This document shows, in pieces, positions 32,057 to 40,952 of a DNA stretch of 64,000 nt. Location of the stretch: the NCBI GenBank assembly GCA_965246945.1, contig CBDFFW010000001.1, positions 1,730,761-1,794,760 on the forward strand, given 5' to 3'. Position numbers and translations under genes: made by a program. The notes below the pieces were generated by a model. That model did not search any database. It saw only the letters and a program-made list of their open reading frames with translations, and had not been told where the DNA came from. How positions within the stretch are numbered: the stretch's first letter is position 1; every line of letters starts with the position of its first letter. This stretch comes from CBDFFW01 sp965246945. GTDB lineage: Bacteria; Pseudomonadota; Alphaproteobacteria; UBA11073.

Positions 32057-34297
32057 ATGCAAACCAACGTGCAACCATTTATGGAGCCGTCTCTACCAAA
32101 TATGGAACAACACCTTGAACACTTGTTCGGTGGATTCCTAGATGGTTGTCACGATGGTTTAATTGAAATTGCTTATACCGATAATACCGATGGTAAACTT
32201 AAACATGCGCGGCTTTTTGGCACCGATGAATTAAGCGAAGCTGCGCAATTCGCTTATGAACAAAATCAAATACCTGGCCGCAATGTTTATGTTGGCGCGG
32301 CATTACGCAAAGCGGAAACTGCCCGTGACCGCCGCGCCAATGACCATGATATTTTAGCCCTTACTGCATTTTATACAGATTTAGATGATAAGGATGCAGC
32401 AACTACCGCTAAACAGAATTACAATGGTTGCCCGCCCACTTGCGTTGTTGTCACTGGCCGCCAACCGCATGTGCGTGCCCAATTATGGTGGCGGCAAGAA
32501 ACACCAGCCGCAGACTTACAAGAAATTCGCACGCAAAATATCGCGCTGGCTATTGCGTTTGGTGGTGACCGCGTAGTTGCCAACCCTTCCCGCGTCATGC
32601 GGCTGGCAGGCTCGATTGCCTGGCCAAGCAAACCAGACCGCGTCATAGAACGCACCGAGTTACAACTTTTCGATGATAAACGCCCGCAAGCTTATCCACA
32701 TGGGCAATTGTCACGCACCTTTCCGCCTAAAATTGAAGCGGTTAATACTGCACCGCCAGCCAAAGCCAATACTGCGCCGGCCGCAAACGGCCAACTCAAT
32801 ATCGGTTCAGCCAGTAATCTATCCATTGAAGCATGTATTGCCGCTATCAAATCCGGCCAAAACTGGCATAGCCAAGCTTTACGTTTAATCGGTCATTGGA
32901 TAGCGCGAGGCTGGTCGGATATTGAAATGCTGGCCGCATGTGAAAGCTTTACCTTACCTGGCTTTACCATTGAACAAACGCGGCGTGAAGTGGAGCAAAT
33001 GATAATTGGTGCCCGCGCCAAATGGTCAATTCCCAATCCGCAACATCAAGCAGAAAGCTTTGCAACCATACCTTTGGTTGCACCATTTTTAAGCGAATTG
33101 AATATTGCCATGCTGCCGCGCCGGCATTGGATATTAGGCCGCAGCTTACTGCGCGGCCAATTAAGCTTGCTTATTGCACCGCCCGGCGTTGGTAAAACCA
33201 CGCTTGGTCTTGCACAAGCGGTTGCCATTTGCACCGGGCAGGATTTAACTAGCCAAGAAGTTTATGAAAGCGGCAAAGTTTGGCTTTATAACAATGAAGA
33301 TGACAGCGATGAATTAAAGCGGCGGCTGGCCGCCGTGTTACTTCACCATGGCATTACCTTTCCAGCTATTCAAAACAAGCTGGCACTTTCCAGCGGCGCG
33401 GATAGACCATTTCTCATCGCCAAAGCAGACCGCGCAGGTAATGTCATTCGGCAACCGGATGTCGCCGCCTGCATTGAACAGATTAGACAGCATAGAATTA
33501 AGGCGTTCATTGTTGACCCATTTATTGAAACGCATGAAGTAGAAGAAAACAGCAACGAACAAATCAAAGCCGTTGCACAAATGTATCGGGAAATTGCCCG
33601 CCAAGGCGATTGCGCGGTTATGTTGGTGCATCATACCGCCAAACCGCCGCAAGGTTCATCCGATGGCCATGCCGGCAATATGAATACTGCACGCGGCGCC
33701 AGTTCATTAATCGGCGTGGCGCGGATTGTGCAAACATTATTTGGCATGAGCAGCCGCGATGCAGATGCATTTAATATTCCCGATGCAGACCGCAATCAAT
33801 ATGTGCGGCTGGATGATGCCAAAGCGAATTTGTCCCTGGCATCACCGCAAGCTTTATGGTATCAAAGAATTGGTGTTACCATTGCCAATGGCGATGAGGT
33901 TGGCGTGCTTGCGCCAATTGATTTATCTGAAACGCAAACTGAAAACGCTACCGCTGAAAGCGATCTCTATAAAACGATTATTGCTAACCTGCTAGCGCAA
34001 ATCCCAGATAATACTGTTACACTTAATAACGCTGCAAAAACCCTTGCATGGGGTAAAAATTCACAATTCGCTAAATATCGACAGCAAGATGCTAAAGGCT
34101 ACCAGCGAGCTTCCCATTCATTACGCGATATAATTATTTCTGCCTGCCGTGCCAATATTACGATCACCAATGAAAAAGGCATACAAGGTTTCACCATAGA
34201 TACTGCCAAACATCCCGTTCAGTTAACCCGCTTCTGCACAGCAATTAACCCGTTAACCCAAGCCGAATTTATGGAGGATAGCGATGTTGGATTATAA
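32057..34297 (+). CDS. phage primase-helicase (RepB-like primase plus RepA-like AAA ATPase)
   Basis: 746 residues. The N-terminal part (about 60-210) shows a RepB-type primase-polymerase pattern: 'FYTDLDDKD' (acidic pair), 'CVVVTGRQPHVRAQLWWR' and 'PSRVMRLAGSIAWPSK'. After a linker, a RecA-like ATPase has Walker A 'IAPPGVGKTTLGLAQ', Walker B 'AFIVDPFIETHEV', and 'AVMLVHHTAKPPQGSS', typical of RSF1010 RepA-like helicases. It would open and prime the prophage origin. The gene is followed at once by a hairpin cluster with repeated GTGTGCG words. Confidence 0.85.
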   Translation: MQTNVQPFMEPSLPNMEQHLEHLFGGFLDGCHDGLIEIAYTDNTDGKLKHARLFGTDELSEAAQFAYEQNQIPGRNVYVGAALRKAETARDRRANDHDILALTAFYTDLDDKDAATTAKQNYNGCPPTCVVVTGRQPHVRAQLWWRQETPAADLQEIRTQNIALAIAFGGDRVVANPSRVMRLAGSIAWPSKPDRVIERTELQLFDDKRPQAYPHGQLSRTFPPKIEAVNTAPPAKANTAPAANGQLNIGSASNLSIEACIAAIKSGQNWHSQALRLIGHWIARGWSDIEMLAACESFTLPGFTIEQTRREVEQMIIGARAKWSIPNPQHQAESFATIPLVAPFLSELNIAMLPRRHWILGRSLLRGQLSLLIAPPGVGKTTLGLAQAVAICTGQDLTSQEVYESGKVWLYNNEDDSDELKRRLAAVLLHHGITFPAIQNKLALSSGADRPFLIAKADRAGNVIRQPDVAACIEQIRQHRIKAFIVDPFIETHEVEENSNEQIKAVAQMYREIARQGDCAVMLVHHTAKPPQGSSDGHAGNMNTARGASSLIGVARIVQTLFGMSSRDADAFNIPDADRNQYVRLDDAKANLSLASPQALWYQRIGVTIANGDEVGVLAPIDLSETQTENATAESDLYKTIIANLLAQIPDNTVTLNNAAKTLAWGKNSQFAKYRQQDAKGYQRASHSLRDIIISACRANITITNEKGIQGFTIDTAKHPVQLTRFCTAINPLTQAEFMEDSDVGL

Positions 34298-34306
34298 ATT
34301 AAGAAT

Positions 34307-34478
34307 GTGTGTGCGGGGAATATGTTCATGCCGCACACACAAAAGAATTAAGCGTGTGCGATTGTGCGGCGACTTGCTTCGCACACAGTTTCGCACATGC
34401 TTGATTTTCCTATGTGTGCGAGTGTTCACAGTGTGCGTCCCCTTAAGGGGACGTGTGCGGCGCGAAACATGCGCGCCG
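34307..34478. repeat. GTGTGCG repeat and hairpin cluster, candidate origin or regulatory RNA
   Basis: GTGTGCG or its complement occurs seven times in about 150 bases (34309, 34332, 34354, 34380, 34414, 34431, 34453) plus a near-copy CGCACAT at 34392. These make hairpins: GTGTGTGCGG/CCGCACACAC (34307-34340), GTGTGCG/CGCACAC (34354-34386), the perfect 16-bp palindrome GTCCCCTTAAGGGGAC (34437-34452) and CGGCGCG/CGCGCCG (34458-34478). An open frame crosses it (34284-34517) but its Arg/Cys-rich translation looks artefactual. The position after the primase-helicase gene fits a replication origin. Confidence 0.6.
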
Positions 34479-34509
34479 ACAAAACACTTCCCTTGGCGGG
34501 AGGCGTTCC

Positions 34510-35055
34510 ATGCCTGACGCTTTGCCACCTGCCGCGCTGCAAATCCAGGCGATCACCGATGGCCTAGACCAGCTGGCGCGTGAAATGGAAATGCTATGGG
34601 GCATTGACCGTTTGCGATTGCTGGTTGGCGATGGCCTACGGTTGAAATTCGATATGCAAACCCAAAAGCTCAATGATGCATTGATTGATGGCAATCCCGA
34701 ATATGTCATGGTTCAAGCCGAAGGCATGAAGCGTGCATGGTCGGCGCTGGATAAAGCTGCCCGTGATGCAGGCCAAAAACCGCTTGCTAATCACATTTGG
34801 GAAATACCCTTGCCAAGCGTTGGCGATAGTATTGCCCTTGTCCGGGCTGCAATAGAAAGCTATCCGCTAGCAAAAAGCCGCGTGGTAATGACTACCACCG
34901 AGCTTGGCGCATTGCTATCTACCATGCCGCTTGTGCTTGGCCGCTTTGCACCAAAAGCGCATACGCCAAACAGAAAATCACGCAAACCACCACGCCCGCC
35001 AATCTATCACGATGATGGTTTTGATTGGGATGTTGGTGACGAACTTAACATTTAG
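34510..35055 (+). CDS. phage hypothetical protein, 181 aa
   Basis: Not recognised. The first half is helical ('DALPPAALQIQAITDGLDQLAREMEMLWGIDRLRLLVG', 'KRAWSALDKAARDAGQ'), followed by a region rich in small residues and a C-terminal basic/proline linker and acidic tail ('HDDGFDWDVGDELNI'). The ATG at 34510 follows GGGAGG by seven bases. It is seven bases from the RuvC-like gene and likely co-transcribed with it. Confidence 0.6.
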   Translation: MPDALPPAALQIQAITDGLDQLAREMEMLWGIDRLRLLVGDGLRLKFDMQTQKLNDALIDGNPEYVMVQAEGMKRAWSALDKAARDAGQKPLANHIWEIPLPSVGDSIALVRAAIESYPLAKSRVVMTTTELGALLSTMPLVLGRFAPKAHTPNRKSRKPPRPPIYHDDGFDWDVGDELNI

Positions 35056-35061
35056 GTAACC

Positions 35062-35544
35062 ATGCTTTGTAAATCCCCACCGCGCATAATGGCGCTAGAT
35101 TTAGGCACAACCACTGGCTGGGCTGTACGCGATCAATACGGCATGATTTCAAGCGGCACAGCTAGTTTTAAACATAGCCGCTTCCAGGGCGGCGGTATGC
35201 GTTATTTGCTTTTTCTACGCTGGTTAAAAGAAACTACCGTGTTAACTGGCAGCTTCAACCAAATCTATTTTGAAGAAGTCCGGCGCCATACCGCAACCGA
35301 TGCTGCCCATGTTTATGGCGGTTTACTGGCGCATTTAACCGCCTGGTGTGAAGAAAATTTTATCCCATACCAAGGCGTGCCAGTTGGCACAATCAAGCGC
35401 CATGCAACCGGCAAAGGCAACGCCAAAAAAGAAGCCGTAATTAAAGCCATGCAAGCCAAAGGTTACCAACCCAAAGACGATAATGAAGCCGATGCGTTGG
35501 CCATTTTGCTTTGGGCAATTGAACAGCAAAGGAGCGCAATATGA
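35062..35544 (+). CDS. RuvC-like Holliday-junction resolvase
   Basis: 160 residues with the RNase H-like/RuvC fold: 'IMALDLGTTTGWAV' gives the first catalytic Asp, 'QIYFEEV' the glutamate and 'KDDNEADALAILLW' the C-terminal Asp pair. Such phage resolvases cut branched DNA before packaging. Its stop overlaps the next start (ATGA). Confidence 0.87.
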   Translation: MLCKSPPRIMALDLGTTTGWAVRDQYGMISSGTASFKHSRFQGGGMRYLLFLRWLKETTVLTGSFNQIYFEEVRRHTATDAAHVYGGLLAHLTAWCEENFIPYQGVPVGTIKRHATGKGNAKKEAVIKAMQAKGYQPKDDNEADALAILLWAIEQQRSAI

Positions 35545-35960
35545 GATACGAACCATGGACAGCACAAGATGTTGCCAATCAATTTGAAGAAGCCATTTAT
35601 ACACTTAAGCGCATGCCTAAAGCTGTGAATTTAGGATGCCGCAGTAATTGGCCGCCGATGGTAATGACCATGCTAGAACAATTACAACAAGACAAAAAAC
35701 CAATGCGCTTAGGCCCACCCCTACCAGAAGCCATCACACGTATGGAACAAACGCTTACATGGGTGTCATGGATTGAGAATGAAGACGAACGTAAATTGAT
35801 ATGGCTACGCGCCACGCGCACACCATGGAAAATGATTTGCGCACGATTTGGTGTAAGCAAAACCACTGCATGGAATTGTTGGTGTGATATTTTAGAAGAG
35901 ATTGCCACGCACTTAAATAAGAATGGCGGTACAAAAGTGCGAATGACGTTTCAAAGGTAA
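35541..35960 (+). CDS. DUF6362-like helix-turn-helix phage protein
   Basis: 139 residues matching, as I recall the family, alphaproteobacterial phage proteins of the DUF6362 type: 'WTAQDVANQFEEAIYTLKRMP' at the start, 'WPPMVMTMLEQL' and a C-terminal sigma-like helix-turn-helix 'RKLIWLRATRTPWKMICARFGVSKTTAWNCW'. Coupled to the resolvase gene upstream. A late-gene regulator is a reasonable inference, since it stands before the methylase and packaging genes. Confidence 0.7.
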   Translation: MRYEPWTAQDVANQFEEAIYTLKRMPKAVNLGCRSNWPPMVMTMLEQLQQDKKPMRLGPPLPEAITRMEQTLTWVSWIENEDERKLIWLRATRTPWKMICARFGVSKTTAWNCWCDILEEIATHLNKNGGTKVRMTFQR

Positions 35961-36090
35961 TAACATTCTGAATATTTTTCTGGTTTATTTAGTTTATGCT
36001 GCTGTTTCGCACGCACAATGCAATGGGCAAGGTACTTCCTGGCCAAACGCAATAACGGGTGGGCAAGGCGCGGGAGTTTTCTAGCGTTAA

Positions 36091-36126
36091 AGTTACAAAA
36101 CAGGTTACCGGCCAGTTACAGGTTAC
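36091..36126. repeat. four RGTTAC repeats upstream of the phage methyltransferase
   Basis: AGTTAC, GGTTAC, AGTTAC and GGTTAC occur at 36091, 36103, 36114 and 36121. If the methyltransferase starts at the ATG at 36173 they lie in its leader and could be regulator-binding sites; if the GTG at 36059 is used they are coding. No decision is possible by eye. Confidence 0.3.
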
Positions 36127-36167
36127 AACCCAATTATACTATAACAGCATAAACCAAGTTTTGATTA

Positions 36168-37250
36168 ATGGTATGGCTTTATCTACCACCGGCAGCAACT
36201 ACGCATGTTATAGGCAACAGCAATTGTTTGGATTGTCCCTCTGCGCTGGCGCTGGCGGACTTGACCTTGGATTACAACTTGCCATCCCAGGTTACAGAAC
36301 TGTGGGTTACATTGAGCGGGAAAGCTATGCGGCGGCCACGATCGTGGCAAGGATGGAAGACCAGACCCTGGATTATGCGCCTATCTGGGATGACGTTACC
36401 ACCTTTGAAGGCAAACCATGGCGCGGCATGGTGGATATTATCCATGGCGGCTATCCGTGCCAGCCATTCAGCGTTGCCGGAAAACAGCTTGGCGACAAAG
36501 ATGAACGACATTTGTGGCCACATGTTGCCCGTGTCGTTAACGAAATTAAACCCCAGTTTTGTTTCTTTGAAAATGTCGGCGGGCATTTACGATTGGGGTT
36601 TGAACAAGTCCATGATGACCTTTACGGAATGGGTTACCAAGTTAAGGCAGGTTTGTTTACAGCGGAAGAAGTCGGTGCATCACATAAACGCGAACGCCTC
36701 TTTATTCTGGCCTACCGCGACAGCAACGGATTCCAGAATCAAGCATGCTCGGCCACCAGAAAAGATGATACGCAGGGATGGGCGGAATGTTTTACGGACA
36801 CCGGGCTTAGCGGAAACAGTGATTCAGCCTGCCAATTACCCCTACAGCAAAGACGATTTGGAAAAAGCACAAACGGGCAAACCTTACCGGAAAGCGAATG
36901 TAGTTTGGCCAACACCGCATGCATGGGAATCGAACAGCACAAGCGACGATCACGGCATTTGTTTAAACGAAGCAGGCAAAGCCTGGCGAACACCGATGGC
37001 GCGGGATTGGAAAGATGGGTTTTTAACGAAAAACCATCAATGCAACCGCAACGACCTTTCCCGCCAAGCCCCTCGGATGATGCAGGCTGGCGAGACTACC
37101 TCGCAAATTGGCCGCGCCTTGAACCCGCTGTTTGTGGAAGCGTTGATGGGTTGGCCTATCGGGTTGACAGATTGCGACTCTGCGGTAACGGGGTTATTCC
37201 ACTGGTGGCAGCTTATGCATTCAGAACTCTGGCGACTGCTGCAAATTTAA
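36168..37250 (+). CDS. second open frame inside the phage methyltransferase gene (possible overprinted gene)
   Basis: A 360-codon frame, +1 relative to the methyltransferase, spans almost the whole gene without a stop. Its first half looks like a shadow translation, but from about residue 205 it reads like a real protein: 'LFWPTATATDSRIK', 'RRDGRNVLRTPGLAETV', 'VWPTPHAWESN', 'RTPMARDWKDGF', 'ALNPLFVEALMGWPIGLTDCDS' and 'WWQLMHSELWRLL'. WPTP...D, TP..RD.KDG and LNP.FVE.LMG.P are blocks I associate with C-terminal regions of phage cytosine methyltransferases and their companion proteins. No ribosome site is visible; expression could need internal initiation or frameshifting. Confidence 0.4.
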   Translation: MVWLYLPPAATTHVIGNSNCLDCPSALALADLTLDYNLPSQVTELWVTLSGKAMRRPRSWQGWKTRPWIMRLSGMTLPPLKANHGAAWWILSMAAIRASHSALPENSLATKMNDICGHMLPVSLTKLNPSFVSLKMSAGIYDWGLNKSMMTFTEWVTKLRQVCLQRKKSVHHINANASLFWPTATATDSRIKHARPPEKMIRRDGRNVLRTPGLAETVIQPANYPYSKDDLEKAQTGKPYRKANVVWPTPHAWESNSTSDDHGICLNEAGKAWRTPMARDWKDGFLTKNHQCNRNDLSRQAPRMMQAGETTSQIGRALNPLFVEALMGWPIGLTDCDSAVTGLFHWWQLMHSELWRLLQI

Positions 37251-37267
37251 ATTTTGAAATTCCATGA
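36173..37267 (+). CDS. phage DNA (cytosine-5-)-methyltransferase
   Basis: About 364 residues. Motif I 'FGLSLCAGAGGLDLGL' (19-34), motif IV 'HGGYPCQPFSVAGKQ' with catalytic Cys96, motif VI 'CFFENV', motif VIII 'HKRERLFILA', and motif X near the end, 'RVDRLRLCGNGVIPLVAA', are all in this frame. The ATG at 36173 puts motif I at the usual distance from the start; a GTG at 36059 would add 38 residues; neither has a good ribosome site. The TRD half is unusually rich in Cys, Ser, Gln and Arg and overlaps a second open frame. It is coupled (ATGA) to the ParB-methylase gene; self-protection of phage DNA is the likely role. Confidence 0.88.
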   Translation: MALSTTGSNYACYRQQQLFGLSLCAGAGGLDLGLQLAIPGYRTVGYIERESYAAATIVARMEDQTLDYAPIWDDVTTFEGKPWRGMVDIIHGGYPCQPFSVAGKQLGDKDERHLWPHVARVVNEIKPQFCFFENVGGHLRLGFEQVHDDLYGMGYQVKAGLFTAEEVGASHKRERLFILAYRDSNGFQNQACSATRKDDTQGWAECFTDTGLSGNSDSACQLPLQQRRFGKSTNGQTLPESECSLANTACMGIEQHKRRSRHLFKRSRQSLANTDGAGLERWVFNEKPSMQPQRPFPPSPSDDAGWRDYLANWPRLEPAVCGSVDGLAYRVDRLRLCGNGVIPLVAAYAFRTLATAANLNFEIP

Positions 37268-38487
37268 CACATTTTCATTATCGTATGGCTGAACGCATTG
37301 AAGTTTGGCCACTGGGGCAACTTGTCCCATATGACAAGAATCCGCGCACCCATAGTGCGGAACAAATCGGACAAATTGCCGCCAGCATTGCTGAATTTGG
37401 CTTTTTAAATCCGATTTTGGTCGATACTACGGCAGGTATTATTGCAGGGCATGGCCGCTTGGCGGCAGCAAAACAATTAGGCCTGGCGCAAGTGCCTGTT
37501 GTGGTACTCGATCATTTAACCGAATTACAGAAACGCGCTTATGTTATTGCCGACAATAAATTGGCAGAAAATGCCGGCTGGGACGAAAACTTATTACGCG
37601 CTGAAATTGAAGCTTTAGCAGCAGCAGATTTTGATTTACCAGTTATAGGATTTTCCGATGCCGAATTGGCTGCTTATCTTTATATAGAAGAAAATGCCGG
37701 TGCGACTGATGAAGATGCAGTGCCGGAAATTCCGAAAGAAGCCACTACTAAAATTGGTGATTTATGGCAACTTGGCAACCACCGTTTATACTGTGGCGAT
37801 AGTACGGTATTAGCTAATATTGAAAAAGTATTGGATGGTGCTTTGGCGGACATGGTTTTTACCGACCCGCCTTATAATGTCGATTATGGAAATAGCTTTA
37901 AAGATGAAATACGTGGCAATAAGCGCAAAATTTTAAACGACAATCTTGGTTCTGATTTTGCACAATTCCTTTATGATGTTTGCCTTAATCTATTAACCGT
38001 TTGTAAAGGCGCACTTTATATTTGTACCGCCAGAGAAGTGCATGCCTTACAAAAAGCTTTTACCGATGCAGGCGGTAAGTTATCGACTTTTATTATTTGG
38101 GCTAAAAATCATTTCACCCTTGGTGCATCTGATTACCAACGCCAATATGAACCCATTCTTTATGGTTGGAAAGAAGGCGTAGATCACTACTGGTGCGGCG
38201 CCCGCGATCAAAGCGACATTTGGCCGGTTAATAAACCAGTAAAAAATGATTTGCATCCGACCATGAAGCCAGTCGAATTGATTGAACGTGCCATACGCAA
38301 TAGCAGTAAAAATCGTGATATCATATTGGATTGTTTTGGTGGAAGTGGCAGCACTATAATAGCGGCAGAAAAACTTGGTCGCCAATGTCGAATGATTGAA
38401 ATGGAACCAAAATATTGTGATGTTATTATTAAGCGCTGGGAAGATTTTACAGGGCAAAAAGCTGAATTACTGGTTGTTGATCAGTAA
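37264..38487 (+). CDS. ParB-domain plus DNA adenine/cytosine-N4 methyltransferase fusion
   Basis: 407 residues. The N-terminal ParB/Srx nuclease-like domain (about 12-110: 'WPLGQLVPYDKNPRTHSAEQIGQ', 'GIIAGHGRLAAAKQLG') is fused to a beta-class amino-methyltransferase (about 150-400) with motif IV 'MVFTDPPYNVDYG', 'HPTMKPVELIERAIRNSS' and motif I 'ILDCFGGSGSTIIAAEKLGR'. This fusion is common in phages and is held to guard phage DNA from restriction. It overlaps the cytosine methyltransferase gene by four bases. Confidence 0.93.
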   Translation: MTHFHYRMAERIEVWPLGQLVPYDKNPRTHSAEQIGQIAASIAEFGFLNPILVDTTAGIIAGHGRLAAAKQLGLAQVPVVVLDHLTELQKRAYVIADNKLAENAGWDENLLRAEIEALAAADFDLPVIGFSDAELAAYLYIEENAGATDEDAVPEIPKEATTKIGDLWQLGNHRLYCGDSTVLANIEKVLDGALADMVFTDPPYNVDYGNSFKDEIRGNKRKILNDNLGSDFAQFLYDVCLNLLTVCKGALYICTAREVHALQKAFTDAGGKLSTFIIWAKNHFTLGASDYQRQYEPILYGWKEGVDHYWCGARDQSDIWPVNKPVKNDLHPTMKPVELIERAIRNSSKNRDIILDCFGGSGSTIIAAEKLGRQCRMIEMEPKYCDVIIKRWEDFTGQKAELLVVDQ

Positions 38488-38528
38488 ATAAAAAATTCAG
38501 TGCATGCGTAATCAAATTGGAGTCTTAA

Positions 38529-39047
38529 GTGACGGGTTTATCGGTCACCGCTTATGCGCGGCATCGCGGCGTAAGCCATGTGGCAGTTTTGAAAGCCGTA
38601 AAATCAGGTCGAATTGTTAAAGACGCAGATGGCACAATTGACCCGGTTAAAGCTGATACAGCTTGGCAAAAAAATACCAATCAAGCGCAGCAGCGCACCA
38701 AACCAAAAATAACGTCAAATGTTATAATTGCCGATGAGCCGACTATTATACAGCAACCTAATGCTGGCCCCAGCTTTGCGCAAAGCCGTGCCATTCGTGA
38801 AGCTTATAATGCCCGTCTTGCCAAATTGGCTTATGAAGAAAAAAGTGGCAGTCTGGTTAGCGCCGATAGCGTTAAGATTGCCTGGTTCAATGTTTTACGT
38901 GTTTTGCGTGACCGTGCATTGAATTTACCCGATCGGCTTGCTCCTTTATTGGCTAATGAAACAGACATTAAACGTGTGCGCGAATTACTTGATAATGAAC
39001 TGCGCCAAATTCTGAACGATGCGGCAGATGCCGTTGCCAATCAATAA
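38529..39047 (+). CDS. terminase small subunit-like protein
   Basis: 172 residues: an N-terminal helix-turn-helix ('SVTAYARHRGVSHVAVLKAVKSGRI') followed by a linker and helical oligomerisation part ('ADSVKIAWFNVLRVLRDRALNLPDRLAPLLA'), the layout of Nu1/elements-of-external-origin small terminases that recognise the packaging site. GTG start with GGAG eight bases upstream. Directly before the large subunit, as expected. Confidence 0.8.
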   Translation: MTGLSVTAYARHRGVSHVAVLKAVKSGRIVKDADGTIDPVKADTAWQKNTNQAQQRTKPKITSNVIIADEPTIIQQPNAGPSFAQSRAIREAYNARLAKLAYEEKSGSLVSADSVKIAWFNVLRVLRDRALNLPDRLAPLLANETDIKRVRELLDNELRQILNDAADAVANQ

Positions 39048-39062
39048 ACCTCGACATAAAAA

Positions 39063-40952
39063 GTGCAGCCTTTACAGATTTGTATGGCGCATGCCGCTTT
39101 GGCATTGCGACCAGACCCAAAATTGACGGTATCTGTTTGGGCAGACCAACACCGTTTTCTTTCACAAACTGCATCGGGTGAACCGGGGCCATGGCGTACC
39201 GACCGCACGCCATATATGCGTGAAATTATGGATTGCCTATCACCCAGCAATCCAGTCGAAAAGGTAATATTTATGAAAGGTGCGCAGATTGGCGGCACCG
39301 AAGCTGGCAATAATTGGATTGGCTATATTATCCATCATTCGCCTGGCCCCATGCTGGCTGTGCAGCCTACCGTGGAAATGGCCAAACGCTGGTCAAAACA
39401 GCGTGTAGCTGGGTTAATTGATAGCACTCCGGTATTACGTGAGCGCGTGAAAGAAGCACGCGCACGCGATAGCGGCAACACAGTGCAAAGTAAAGAATTT
39501 ACCGGCGGTATACTTGTAATGGCCGGCGCCAACAGTGCCGTTGGCTTGCGTTCCATGCCGGTGCGCTATTTATTTTTAGATGAAGTTGATGCTTATGATT
39601 TTGATGTTGATGGCGAAGGTGACCCGGTAGCGCTAGCAACCCAGCGCACCATTACATTTGCCAATCGAAAGATTTTTTTAGTTTCCACACCAACTATTCA
39701 AGGGTTTAGCCGAATTGAACAAGAATATGAACAATCCGATAAACGCCGCTGGTGGGTGCCTTGCCCCGAATGCGGTGAGCATCAAATTTTAAGCGAAAAG
39801 CAATTACGCTGGCCAAAAGATCGGCCAGAACTGGCAACCTATTATTGTGAACATTGTGAGCTAGCCATTCCAAGTCATCAAAAGGCATGGATGAATAGCC
39901 GTGGCCAGTGGCGCGCCGAGGCGCCAGGCGAAGGCAAAGCGGCAGGCTTTCATTTATCTGGCCTGAACAGCCCGTGGTTAACCTGGGTGCAAATTGCCGA
40001 GCGCAAACATGCCGCAAAAGATGACGCAGCGATGAAGGTATATGTAAATACCATTGAGGCGCGCACCTGGACAGAAAGCGGCGAAGCACCCGAATGGCAG
40101 CGGTTATATGATCGGCGTGAAGATTATGCAATTGGCCGCGTGCCACAAGGCGGTTTATTCTTAACTGCTGGCGTTGATGTACAAAAGAACCGGCTGGAAG
40201 CGGAAATTGTTGCATGGGGTCGCGAGCGCGAAAGCTGGTCAATTGATTATCGCGTTCTAGAGGGAGATCCGGCCAAACCTGATGTTTGGCTGCAACTTGA
40301 CCAATTGCTTGCTGAAACTTTTACCCATGATAGCAAAATAGAACTGCCCATTATAAAGCTAGCGATTGATACCGGCTATGCCACGCAAGAGGTTTATGAT
40401 TGGGTACGCAAACAAGCAAATGGGCGCGTAATTGCCGTTAAAGGATTTGATAAAATGGGTGCTGCTATTGGTACGCCAGCGCAGATGGATGTTACCAGTC
40501 ACGGCAAACGCAAGCGCCGTGGTTTAATGGTTTGGCCGGTTGGCACGTCATTTAGCAAAAGCGAATTATATGGCGCATTGCGAAAAGACAAGCCAACCGA
40601 TGAACGATTAGCAGATGGCAGCAATTATCCGGCCGGATATTGTCATTTCCCAAAATACGGCGAAGAATATTTTAAGCAGTTAACCGCTGAACGGTTAGTA
40701 ACTGTAAAAGATAATCGTGGGTTTGCCCGGCGCAATTGGCATAAAATGCGTGAACGAAACGAAGCTTTAGATTGCCGCGTTTATGCAAGGGCAGCGGCAG
40801 CGGCTTATGGCGTAGACAGATTCAATGAGCCAGTATGGCAGCGCTTGGAAGCAGGCTTAAAAAAAAGCAAATCACTTTCTGAAACGCCAGTGAATAAAAT
40901 GGTGCCGGTCAATACACAAAGAAGAGTAATTAGCAGCAATTATTTAGCCTAG
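39063..40952 (+). CDS. terminase large subunit, GpA family
   Basis: 629-residue packaging motor. The ATPase half shows 'VEKVIFMKGAQIGGTEAGNNW' (Walker A-like) and 'VRYLFLDEVDAYDFDVDGEGDP' (Walker B with DE); a zinc-like 'CPECGEHQ...CEHCE' group follows, then the nuclease domain with 'TAGVDVQKNRLEAEIVAWGRE' and 'KLAIDTGYATQEVYDW'. The start is either the GTG at 39063 or the ATG at 39084. GpA with gpW and a lambda-type portal indicates cos-type packaging (inference). Confidence 0.93.
   Translation: MQPLQICMAHAALALRPDPKLTVSVWADQHRFLSQTASGEPGPWRTDRTPYMREIMDCLSPSNPVEKVIFMKGAQIGGTEAGNNWIGYIIHHSPGPMLAVQPTVEMAKRWSKQRVAGLIDSTPVLRERVKEARARDSGNTVQSKEFTGGILVMAGANSAVGLRSMPVRYLFLDEVDAYDFDVDGEGDPVALATQRTITFANRKIFLVSTPTIQGFSRIEQEYEQSDKRRWWVPCPECGEHQILSEKQLRWPKDRPELATYYCEHCELAIPSHQKAWMNSRGQWRAEAPGEGKAAGFHLSGLNSPWLTWVQIAERKHAAKDDAAMKVYVNTIEARTWTESGEAPEWQRLYDRREDYAIGRVPQGGLFLTAGVDVQKNRLEAEIVAWGRERESWSIDYRVLEGDPAKPDVWLQLDQLLAETFTHDSKIELPIIKLAIDTGYATQEVYDWVRKQANGRVIAVKGFDKMGAAIGTPAQMDVTSHGKRKRRGLMVWPVGTSFSKSELYGALRKDKPTDERLADGSNYPAGYCHFPKYGEEYFKQLTAERLVTVKDNRGFARRNWHKMRERNEALDCRVYARAAAAAYGVDRFNEPVWQRLEAGLKKSKSLSETPVNKMVPVNTQRRVISSNYLA

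Noticed and set aside
34284..34517. 77-codon plus-strand frame rich in Arg, Cys and Val after the primase-helicase
   Set aside because: It overlaps the GTGTGCG hairpin cluster, its composition follows the repeat words, and the next real gene has a better start at 34510.
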